A stretch of DNA of 64,000 bases, taken from assembly GCA_015680685.1 (NCBI GenBank), contig MNCI01026460.1, forward strand, positions 179,037 through 243,036, in the 5' to 3' direction. Each line of letters begins with the position of its first letter. Positions within the stretch are counted from its first letter, which is position 1. The stretch comes from Gnetum montanum (Eukaryota; Streptophyta; Gnetopsida; Gnetales; Gnetaceae). Below are positions 35,090-45,562 of the stretch, one piece after another. The notes below the pieces were generated by a model. That model did no database searches. It was not told where the DNA came from and was given only the letters and a program-made list of their open reading frames with translations. Both the position numbers and the translations under genes were made by a program.

Positions 35090-35410
35090 TAAAACTAGTT
35101 ATGGCCTACTACAGCCTAAAACTAGAAATTTTTTTTATCTTTTTACACTTACGATGGCCTGGCTCGAAATGGCTTTAAACTATTAACGACCTGAAATGGC
35201 CTAAAACTAGTTGTGGCTCGCTACGGCCTAAAACTAGCAAATTTTTTTATCCTTTTACGCTTACGATGGCCTGGCCCGAAATGGCTTTAAACTATTAAGG
35301 GCCCACTATGGCCTAAAACTAGCAATTTTGTTTATATTTTTATGCTTACGATGGCCTGGCCCGAAATGACTTTAAATTATTAACGGCCCACAGTGGCCTA
35401 AAAAGTGTAA
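35090..35410 (+). repeat. D tandem repeat between protease and antisense gene
   Basis: Three long units of about 117 bp, each with 'cttacgatggcctggcccgaaatggctttaaactattaac' and 'atggcctaaaactagca', split by a T-rich run. Same core as the repeats in A, B and C, on D's sense strand. Confidence 0.85.
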
Positions 35411-35526
35411 TCCTTCTAACAATATGTCTCACTTCATGAAAACTAAAATCTTTATATCACATAGATTGAAGAACATTGTCCTTTACTCCATTTCATTACA
35501 ATAAAATGTTGGCCAATATAGCCACA

Positions 35527-38500
35527 TCACACGTTGCCTTTGTTATCACTTCCACCTGTGTCATTCAACTCCACCTCTGCCTCATGAAGATCATCCCCAT
35601 AGGGACCTTCTTCGTGTGGTGTCTCTTTGTGGGGGCGATCCTCTCTGAGAGGCTCTTCCTCATGGGAATTCTTTCCATGAGGTTGATAATCTTTGTGGGG
35701 CTCCTCCTCATGGAGATCCTCTTCGTGAGGACCATCATCTCCATTATGCTCCTCCTCATGATGATCCTCTTCATGTTAATCCTATGATTTGACATGAAAC
35801 CCATGTTAGCATTGCCATCGAAACTATGCATAAAAAAAATGTAGTAGTCCTACAACTTACCTGTGATGGTCTTGCATCAGCCGTGAAAGGAATTTATTCC
35901 AAACCAACCCATAGGTGTTGCATGATCTCATCCTCGGTAAGCTCAGACCAAACGCCATCTCCTAGATCAGTTCCAGCCTTAACCTTCCCCTTTTCCATAG
36001 GAGTCCATCAAGGTGGTTCAGGGAAGAAGGAAGGGATAGTGGTCTCCTGTAAAGGAGGGTTATTTCTCTCTTTGGGGAGATGCTTACTGTCACTTGCTCC
36101 TGAAACTTTTCGTACACTCTAGAAGCACCGATGACATTGAGGAATAGCCAGAGGGACCATGCTTCAATAGCAAAATCCCTGTAATGTTGGCAGTAGGCAG
36201 CACTTTCCCTCTTATACACATGCTTGTGGTCCTTTTGTGCTTACCCCCATGCTTGGACCCTCACACTGAAACCCTTCCAGTCTTGGTTCTTCTGGGCTAG
36301 GAGATGCATTTGCATTCATTGCTCAATGAGCTCATGGCTAGCTTGGATGTTGTTTCTGATGACCATCCAATAATGGGCATATTTAATCACAACTATCCAC
36401 CAATTCTCATCATTGGTCTCTCGAGCTTGCAAAAATTCGTTTCGAGACTCTAAGTCCTCAACCTTATTGGTTAGGGACATCTTCTCCTTTTCTACTTTCT
36501 GCAACCTCTTCCAAAGATCTTCATCGACGTTCTGACACTCCCATAAAGAGCGGGTCGAGTTTAACACACATTTATGCATTTCATCATAAAGGTTGTGTGG
36601 CACTTCGGTCACCTTTGGTGAGGGTTCAAGGGCGGTGTCTAAGTCAACAGGCTCTTTGGGATCCCATCTGAGGTGAGTTCCTGTAACATACAAATAATAG
36701 TTAGATGCAACAAAATAATGCAACGTCGCAATGCCAACAATCCCTATGTTATAACAATGATGTACCAATCTCAGGATCGATTTGCTCTAGGCGGCTGATC
36801 ATATCATTCACGACGTCCTCCATAAAGGTGAATTTATCATGAGTCTCACCCCAATGCTAAGTTGGTGTCACTGACAAAGGCACACCACTGTTGTTAGAAA
36901 TCCATACTACGTGAAAAAAATGAATTAGATAGAGTACGGTAGACATAAAGGGGAATTGAGACATTACGATAATGCAAAACTCAATTCAACAAAACCCTCA
37001 AGGGTAGTAGCGTGAGGTTTGCCATCTGAGGAAAGGTCAAACTCACTAGTGACAAACTTCTTCTCTTTTTCTGGTTCATCCATAAGGACCTTGGCATCCT
37101 CTACTTCTATCTCTTCTTCGGGCACAGGAACCTGTGTGCTGCCTACGTTACTAACAGGGGCCTCCTTTTCCAAAACTGGGGTCCCTTCTCCATGCCGTAT
37201 AACTATTGCCCCTATTTCAGGGGTCAACTCCTCTACATCTTTCCCTTTTTCTTCCAAACAACATAGTTAGCCGAAACATTTACAAATGCTACGCAACACC
37301 ACAACATCTATACGAAGCGTAATACATGTATAAACTAATTATGCATCTCTCTACTTACCAGCTGGGGGATCGTTCCTATGAAATTTAATTTGTAGCCTCT
37401 TTCCCTCTACATCAGTCAAACTAGGAGGCTCCATAGCCAGATGATGCTTCTTCCGCTGAACTGGTGAAGTCACTATTTCCGCTTCTAGGTGCTTTCCCCT
37501 CGACACATTGCTGGTGTAAGAAGGGAGCACCCCACCCACACTATCTTGGCCCTGCGCAGGAGGCGCTGCCAGATCCTTAGTCGTAAGTGAAAGCGAATCG
37601 TTGATACCTTCAGGGGGATCTTACGATGAGATGGTGCAAAAAACCTCAGAAATCCATAGTTTGGAAATCTGGTTACGATCTTGTTGCACCTAGATTCCAT
37701 CACTATGAACTACCACGAATTCAGCAAAATGCCAAAAGCAAGCTATAAAAAAGGTAAAATGCACATTGAAATGAGACTCAAGCTTCTTGCAAAGCTTGAC
37801 CATTTCAGCCTGCAGGCGTTCAACAAAGTAACTAGCCAAATTAAACCGTGTTCCTTCCTCCATAACCTCTTGCATGATCCGAGCCTGCTCTATGGTAAGG
37901 ATTCTTCCCTAGGAGAGTAGCTTGGGGAAGGCACGGGCCCATAAGATTGGATAAATGATATTAGCCACCTCCAGCTTGATTTTATCAGCAAGGATGCCTT
38001 TCGGTTCCTTTTTAATCCCTAGCCACTCCTCTATGTCCTTTTGATGCTTAGAACTTCTCTTTGAACTTTCTTCTACTGGAGGGCCATAAGAAGGAACACC
38101 AAAAAAGTCAGCGAACAGTTGAGCATCAATATCAAAACTCACATTCACATTATGCATGTGCATGTAAAGATGCTTGGCTTCTTCACTGAAGGAGTCAACT
38201 AGGGTTAACATTTTAGCCGCGGTGATGTCAGGGGTCACAGCCAAAAATAGCTCCATCAGTCCAGCTTCCCGAAGGTTATTGGTTATGGTAGCTGGGGCCG
38301 CTCCATGGTAGAGTCAATGTTGCACCTCTTTTATGTCTTCATAACGAAAGAAGAGATTGCTTGCTTCATGCCCAGAAGCCATAACCGTGACCTTCCATGA
38401 TTCTCTAACTGTGAACATAAAGCAATGATTTAGACAATATAGCAAAATAAAATAATTTTATACATTGTTTCCATTTTGTAAAATTGTACAATGGACCACC

Positions 38501-39994
38501 ATAGCATAATTTACCACGTCCGAAGGGTGAAGGAAATGGTGGGATTTTCTCTTGCACGTCCACAATGGTGATAGAATGATCCAAAGTCCACTCCTTATCT
38601 AGCCATCCAAAGCTCTTACACTTGGCAAAGAATTTGACATAACGGACAGGGTAGTGTAGGATTTCAAATCCTAGTTGTCCTAAGACACTAGCACATACAT
38701 TGCTAATAGAAGTGAACTCCTTTATGGCCGTTTTGGCCATAGATAACATATCTATATCACCTTGGAGACCATGCTCATTGATAAAAAACCTACACCATAG
38801 AATGTGGACAATTTTTTATACTTGACACAAATTCAAACAATGGTTAGCACATCATAACGCCGTGGAAACACTTACCCGCTTACATAATACACAATGCCAG
38901 GTGGATTCTGGAAATAGGTCATAAGATGATGAGCCACGAACAGCATGTTGTAGTCATGATAACAATCAAACTTGGGTATCTTTTAGATCCAAGATAAATG
39001 CCTCAAACCCTTGGTGCTCTATTCACGGTCTTGCACCCACAGAGTTTCGATTAAGCCATCCACCAGAAACATTAAGATGCTCTGCGTTGATCCAACTAGT
39101 AGCGTCTCTAGAATGGCGATGGCTATCTCGGCCGATAGATGAGACCAAATAATTACGCTAAAATTATGCAACAAAAACTGCAAAAACTCTTGTGCACCTC
39201 TTTAGAACTAAACCGCCTCCTCCCCTACATGAGCATGAGGAGGAGGAACATTGGCCATGGGGACATGTAAACAACATAGAATGCTCATAATGTCCAAGAC
39301 AATCAAGATGGGCTTTAGCGTAATCCTTTACAGTAAAACACATTACCATTAGGAAAAGCAATTTAGACATACTAACGACGTAAGAACAAAATTAAAAAAA
39401 AAAGGCTCATAAAAATCCATTATGCAACACTAGAGTTTTCGTTACCTTGACTTCTAGAAAATCACAGGTTACACTAGAAATGCATTACCAAAACCGCCCA
39501 AACCCTTGGGACGGTGCAAGGTCTGTCCCTGAAAATGGCGATAAAAGTAACATCGGATATTGTCCCAGTGTAACATGCAACCATTATGGGCGAGACAACA
39601 AAATCCTATTTACAGTACATAAGGGTACAATACATGGACCCCTCTAGTTATGCATTGTATTTGCATAGTATTGCCCAAGATCACCCAAACCTTTGCGATG
39701 ATGCAAGGTCTGTCTCTGACAACGATGATAGGGGTAATATTACAAACTACAATGGCTTAGTCTGTGCAAGTAGGTATCAACGCCTGACATAATACACATC
39801 TTCAAAACAAGTACAATTATGACGCCATAACAACGAAAATAACAATTATGTAGGAAAGGTAATAAAGTGACCTACCGGGCGAGTGGAGTAGCCTCCCAAG
39901 TTTCGACCCGGGCCTTTGAAATCCACTCCAAACTCTCCTGCACTTCATCGATCTTTGCCAATTTGGCATGTTTTCCTTTGGTCTTTAGTGCCAT
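35527..39994 (-). pseudogene. Element D antisense gene, eight exons, His/Glu-rich tail
   Basis: Minus strand. Exons: e1 39994-39876 (MALKTKGKHAKL; CCG|GTAGGT); e2 39325-38876 (450 bp; GTAAAG| to CGG|GTAAGT); e3 38789-38515 (275 bp; GGTGTAG|); e4 38408-37359 (1050 bp; TTCACAG| to CTG|GTAAGT); e5 about 37253-36964, acidic; e6 36870-36766 (105 bp, TGTCAG|); e7 36680-35863 (818 bp; TTACAG| to CACAG|GTAAGT), helical with heptad-like KEKMSLTNKVEDLE; e8 35781-35527. Exon 2 has KPILIVLDIMSIL, GAQEFLQFLL, SVIIWSH and MLFVAHH...FQNPPG, like FCP1/NIF phosphatases but without DxD or VDD. Exon 4 has VNVSFDIDAQLFADFFGVP and ARAFPKLLS, like plant mobile-type domains. Exon 8 encodes about nine HEE(E/D)-type repeats. 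Few stops. Nuclear or DNA-linked action is a guess. Confidence 0.8.
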
Positions 39995-40689
39995 GGTTAC
40001 GCCTGAACAACCTTTGCAAAATCGTTTACTTATGCCTTCCTTCTGCTTCTTTCTGCTATAGCCTAATTCAAATTTGCGATGTTTACAGTATGCTTTGAGG
40101 ACGAACCATTGACTTATAAACGTAATGGTTGAAACTAATTATTTTTGTACTGATCAATGCGAAACTTTACCGAAACGCAGGTATGTCCATGTGACATGAA
40201 GCGTGAAGATCGCAACATTAATCTCATAGATATTGCATGGATTATAGTCTGAGAAGACCCTAAACTAATGCGACGCTTACCGTCTCGTAAACTGGTTGCA
40301 TTAACTACGGTTTGCACAAAATTATAAATTAGCTATTTTGACATGCTACCCATGCCACGTTATACCTTTCATCATAATTCGCAGAAGTCTTATGCTAACA
40401 TCTAGGAAATTGAACTTGCTGTTTTCTTACAAACTGTGCATATTTGTAACGGTCCACTAAGACCTTAAACTGGTAGCCTCTTTAACATGCACCTCTAAAA
40501 AAGAAAACCTTCTATCATTTCAACAGATCAGCAAAAACAATATAACAACTTCCATTCTTGGCGGTTTTGCAAGTCAATTTGCAAATGGGCCCAACTTTAC
40601 TCGCTCCCCTAGCCCTAATAGGACCATATAGGGAAACTATTAGATAGCTCAACCTTGCACTGATAGGAATTGATGCTTCCCTTTGCGAC
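39995..40689 (+). other. Spacer between D antisense gene and RT, with repeat remnant
   Basis: Would contain the antisense promoter (minus strand) and the sense repeat. One recognisable repeat unit lies at 40440-40480 ('cggtccactaagaccttaaactggtagcc'), and weaker ones near 40320. No conserved protein. Confidence 0.5.
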
Positions 40690-41691
40690 ACAACCATAGA
40701 AACATCAGAAATATCCTTAGACTAGCCAGAACATTTGGCCCGAACCCTAGACCTGGAGGCTGGTGATGTGACTGAGGATCCCCTTACTGAGGTCCTTATA
40801 ATTACACACAAAGGAGAAAGTAGAACTTTGAAAGTTAATTCTCTCCTTGACCACCAAATGTAGAGTGACATACTTTGAGTGCTCCAGAATAATGTTGTGA
40901 TATTCGCATAGTCATACGAAGACATGTGAAGTTTAGACCCAAGACTAATACAACACAACATAGTTTTAGACCCACATATCAAAGCAGTTAAATAGAGAGC
41001 ACTGGAGATTAAGCCTGAAATTATGCTAGCAATGCGTGATGAAATCATTAAGCTGTATCAGGCTAGTTTCATTTGTGCGGTCGATTATTTAGACTGGGTG
41101 TCAAACATCATAGTTGTCTCTAAGAAAATAGGAGGAATACGCATCTGTATATACTTCCGCGATCTGAACAAGGAAATGATTAAAGACAACTTCCCATTAC
41201 CGAGTATCGACCAACTTATCGATACAACAGCTGGCCACACGTAACTATCCTTTATGGATGGATTTTCGAGCTATAATCAAATTTGCATCAACCTAGAACA
41301 TCAACTGACTACAACTTTCCTGACCCCCTGGGGAACTTTATGTTACACAATGATTCCTTTTGGGTTAAAAAATGCTAGAGCAACTTATCAACATGCCATG
41401 ATGTATATCTTTAGTGATTACCTCTTAGAGAGATTGAACGACTACGTAGACGACATAGCTGTCAAATCCAAGAAGTCAGAAGATCACCCAGAAGACCTAG
41501 AGTTAATCCTTAAACAATATCTTAGGCATGACCTATGGCTCAACCCAAGAAAATGCGTATTCAGAGTCAAAACTAGATGCATGTTGGGGTTTGTGATATC
41601 AGAGACTAGCATACAGGTTGACCTTGACAAGGTTAAAGCCATCGTTAACCTAGCACCACCTACAAACCTCAAAGAACTACGTGGGTTGTAG
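40690..41691 (+). pseudogene. Element D reverse transcriptase
   Basis: Pre-RT segment near 40720-41000, then RT: NIIVVSKKIGGIRI, YFRDLNKEMIKDNFPLPSID, a TAA within the AGHT-LSFMDGFSSYN segment at 41243, TPWGTLCYTMIPFGLKNARA and the catalytic YVDD at 41443-41454. LGFVISE and NLAPPTNLKELRGL end it near 41690. The long open stretch 41254-41691 holds the palm and connection. Pol is split from protease by the 4.5-kb antisense gene. Expected to work in the particle. Confidence 0.9.
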
Positions 41692-42225
41692 GGTAGGTTG
41701 TAATTTATCAAGTGGTTCATCTTGAAGTTAATAGAAAAATTATGTCCTATGCAGCATCTACTCAAGAAAGGAGTTAACTTCGAATGGATCAAAGACTGCC
41801 AGCATGCGTTTGACGGCCTGAAGAAAGAGCTGTTACATTTGCCAATGATTTTTCCACTACAAAGGGATCAACATTTCTACATCTACCTGGCAAGCTCAGA
41901 TGTGTCTATAGCTATGTTGTTGTGCCAAAGAAGGGACGATAGGTCAAAAGTCCCTATCTGTTATCTAAGTCACGCTCTATTTGCATACGAAACAAGGTAG
42001 AATGAAGTAGAGCATAACTATTTAGCATTGGTGTTTGCACTAAAAAAATGTAGATAGTATTTTTTCCATAGCCAAGTCAACATAATTTGCAAGAATAACA
42101 TTCTGTGGGCCATCACAAATAATTTATATGAGAGTAGTAGGATAGCCCGTTGGAAGGCCATCACAGTGGAATTTGACTTGTAGTACATCGGCTAATCATC
42201 CACGAGAGGCCAGGCCATAGCTGAC
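41692..42225 (+). pseudogene. Element D RNase H
   Basis: KLCPMQHLLKKGVNFEW, CQHAFDGLKKELLHLP, FYIYLASSDVSIAMLLCQ, NEVEHNYLALVFALKKC and IARWKAITVEFDL in one frame, broken by TAG or TAA at 41998, 42052 and 42181. Follows RT as usual. Confidence 0.85.
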
Positions 42226-42745
42226 CAGCTTGTAACATCACCTGTTAATGATCAAGCCACGATAGAGCCTGAGTTTCCTGATGAATAGATACATAGTTTA
42301 AGCCTTGTATCGACATGCCTTGAAGCGACATTATATTTTGATGGAGCTTTAACTACCAGAGGCAGCAGTGCTGCCGTCATCATTACACTCTCCCTTGATG
42401 ATGTTCACCCATTGGCTTACCGTCTAGCATTTCCTTATACAAACAATGTGCCAGAGTACGAGGGGCTCCTCAGGGGATTGTTAACAGCCAGGGAACTCAA
42501 TGTTCAACACTTGGCAATTTGAGGCGATTTGATGCTCATCATCAATCAAATCACAGGGGTCTATGCCTGCAAAGCTGTGCATCTGCAGTCCTATTACGAT
42601 ATGGCTAAAGATGTCCTGAGAAAATTCATGACAACTGACGTCCAACATGTGTCGCGTAATGAGAACACTGTAGCCAATGCACTAGCCACACTAGCTTTAA
42701 ATGTGCCACCACATTTGTTTATCACCTTGCCCACCTTAATGATGG
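42226..42745 (+). pseudogene. Element D second (archaeal-type) RNase H
   Basis: YFDGALTTRG (Asp, near 42340), TNNVPEYEGLLRG (Glu, near 42450), a stop in 'IxGDLMLIINQ' at 42521 where a second Asp sits, and NENTVANALATLAL near 42670, with Asn where Asp is usual. Tat-group hallmark between RNase H and integrase. Confidence 0.85.
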
Positions 42746-44051
42746 AATGTACAGACCCTGTCATTCAAGCGGTGAAAATCTCTTCTCTAAGCACAGGGGG
42801 AATGCCAAAATGGTATGATAACATTAAAACCTACCTACTGCATGGCAAACCACCATACGAGTTAACACCTACACAAAAAGATGCAGTCCGCAACTATGCC
42901 AAGCAATACCTTATCATTAGAGACAGTACTCTATGTAAATGCTCTTTTGATGGAGTATTGCTAACCTGCATTAATAATGACCAAGTGCAAAGAATAGTTA
43001 GCGAAGTTCATGAAGGACTATGTGGAGGACACATAGCCCCGTGAGCCATGGCCGCTAAGATTAGATGCTTAGGATATTACTGGCCATACATGGAACAAGA
43101 TTGCCTTACCAAGGTTAAGACATGTGATACATGCCAACGTTACTCAAATTTAATACATGTGTCACCAACTGAATTGCATACTACACAGATCACTTGGCCA
43201 TTCCAACGATGGGGACTAGACATCATAGGCCCCATCACACCTAAGTCTTTCATAAGACAAAGCTTCATTATCATCACCATCGAGTACTTCATGAAGTGGG
43301 TCAAGGCTATTCCCCTATGAAAGATTACATCTTAACAAGTTTGCCATTTTATCTTGGACAATATAGTAATCATGTTTGGGCTTCCCATGACTATTGTAAC
43401 CAACAATGGGTCAAAATTTAGTAGTACGAAAACCAAATCTTTCTGCAGTAACCTTGCTATCAAGGAATCATTTTCCTCACCTTATTACCCACAAGAAAAT
43501 GGTCAAGTAGAGGCAACAAACAAGGTGGTCATCAATTTACTGAAAAAGATGTTCAACAGCAAAAAAAATGATGGCATGAAAAAATCCTCTCTGTGCTATG
43601 GGCCTATCGTACGACATGCAGAACAGCTATCGGTAGGACACCCTATAGCCTAGTCTATGGATTTGAAACAGTGTTGCCCTTGGAACTACAAGTTCCCTCA
43701 CTATGGATGGTCCTCTCCACGGTTATAAATGAAAATCAACACAACGAGTCCAATATCATGGATTTAGACTCAGTAGAGGAGAAATGCATCCAGATGCTCG
43801 ATAACATCGAAAGATATCAAGATAGGTAGAAACAAAAGCATCATTACAACCTGCATCAGCGACCAATCAAGAAAGGAAACTTAGTTCTCAAAGCCGTCTG
43901 TGAACCAGTGAGAAAATTCTCTACAAGCTGGGAAGGCCCTTTCCTGGTCATCAACGCATATGGCAACGGAGCATTCAGGCTAGCAGACATCAATGACAAC
44001 GAACTCCTGAATCCGGTGAAACGTATGTACCTAAAGCGATACCACATCTAG
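42746..44051 (+). pseudogene. Element D integrase
   Basis: Order: KCSFDGVLLTC, VHEGLCGGH, IRCLGYYWPYM, TCDTCQRY (HHCC zinc finger, 43010-43140). The core follows with LDIIGPI (Asp, near 43220), VTNNG (near 43405, Asn for the second catalytic Asp) and PQENGQVEATN (Glu, near 43500). Then comes a frameshift near 43600, YRTTCRTAIGRTPYSLVYG and PLELQVPS. The C-terminal domain has KKGNLVLKAV and NPVKRMYLKRYHI to the stop at 44049. With Asn in the second position it should be inactive. Confidence 0.9.
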
Positions 44052-44079
44052 ACGTCGGCTCAGCTCAAATGCAAGGTAA

Positions 44080-44460
44080 CAAACATCTACTACGACATAA
44101 AACTGGCAGTGTTGTACATGTCTACTACAACATAAAATTGGCATTTCTTACACGCATTCGCCATGACGCTAAACTGGCAAAGTTTTCGACCATCTGCCAT
44201 GACATGAAATTGGAAAGGTAAGCATCCATCTGCTGAGATGTTAAACGAACACAGACTTGTCCCTGGGTCATGACATGAAATTGACACCCACAACATGGTC
44301 TGCTAGGACCATAAACTAGCTCTTCCATCATCCGCTATGATGTAAAGCTACCACACTTCAGTCTACCCAGACTTTAAACCAGGACCATGGTCTGCTGGGA
44401 CTTAAAACTAGCAACAATGGTCTACCAGAACTTAAAACTGGAAGCTACCAATAGATTACC
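44080..44460 (+). repeat. D tandem repeat after integrase
   Basis: Around ten imperfect units of 30-45 bases such as 'ctactacgacataaaactggca' and 'gtctgctgggacttaaaactagca', sense strand. The same unit type flanks the antisense gene. Confidence 0.85.
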
Positions 44461-45545
44461 CACAAAGCAAGTAAGCTTGATCATTCTTGTATGGTATCCC
44501 TACTAGACGAAATGGATAGGGAATTGGAACAGATGCAACGTCGCTACCCTACTGGCATCCTACTGATTCCTCGGATATGCCGAAGGGAATACTACTGATC
44601 CCTCGGAGATGCCACTACAACAACCACTCTATAGTTGTAACTCCTAGGGTCAACTTTGTCATTTGGGGCCCCAAGGAAACTATGGTCACCCATAGCCTTG
44701 GTGGCCTCCACCCATCGCCACTACAAGACTCTAGCTTAGCAGATTCATCTGACTGGTTCTTTTTCCTAGTCAATTGGATAAGATGAATTTGGCTATCGAC
44801 GATGAATTCTTGAACTGTGGCATTAACAAAGGGACCCTTGCCTCTTGCTACGGTCCCTTCTCTATGGCTTACGCTCTCCTTTTCGCTTCAGATGGCACTT
44901 GTTTCAATAGCCTCCTTAGCGATTAAGATGATTGCTTTTGTTCTCTATTCTCTGTTATGTTTTACAGGTTACTTGCTACGATAGCATTGTTTAAGAATGC
45001 ATTCACTAGGAGTTGAGGCGTCATGGCATTCTGAGGTGGCTACTCAGACTAGCCTGACCACTTGAGAATGCAAACCCTACCTTTTTCCCTCCATCAAAAA
45101 AGTTATTTCACTTTCCCTTTCCTTTATCCTTACAACCTCCTTTACTCTCTTCTCTTGTTTGTACAAATTGTGAGCATAAAAAAAAGAGCAGGCAAAGCTA
45201 GGAAAAATGGATGAAACATAACTCATCCAAGCCATACGGGCATAACACAACTCATCCATGTAAGTCTCGCATATACAATATATTAGCATAACCTCTCAGG
45301 AAAACACTTGCGAGAAGTTGTCTAATAACATGTTTGCAAAGTATCCTACTCATGCTTGAGTCTTCCCTAAACCTCCCTCCCTCACTACTGTAAGATCCCT
45401 CCTATGCTCCTTATGCTCCCAACCTTTGCACTTATAGGTTTGACAGAGCAACATCTGAGTAGCAGCTGACGAATGTGTTGGCATCTTTACCTTAGTGGTG
45501 TTTCTTATTCTTTGTTGACGTCTCTCGGGCAACCCCTCAAAACAT
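44461..45545 (+). other. Element D 3' untranslated region
   Basis: Shares scattered blocks with C's 3' UTR, including text just before the polypurine tract ('gtggtgtttcttattctttgt' against 'gtggtgtttcgtattctttgt'). No conserved protein on either strand. Confidence 0.6.
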
Positions 45546-45562
45546 CAACAAAGAGGGACCAT
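45546..45562 (+). other. Element D polypurine tract
   Basis: CAACAAAGAGGGACCAT directly before the 3' LTR; B and C have near-identical tracts. Confidence 0.85.

Noticed and set aside
35476-35787. A hydrophobic-looking plus-strand frame of 103 codons (Leu/Ile/Phe-rich)
   Set aside because: It is the mirror of the His/Glu-rich last exon of D's antisense gene: GAA/GAG and CAT codons read backwards give Leu, Phe and Met. No conservation as a membrane protein.
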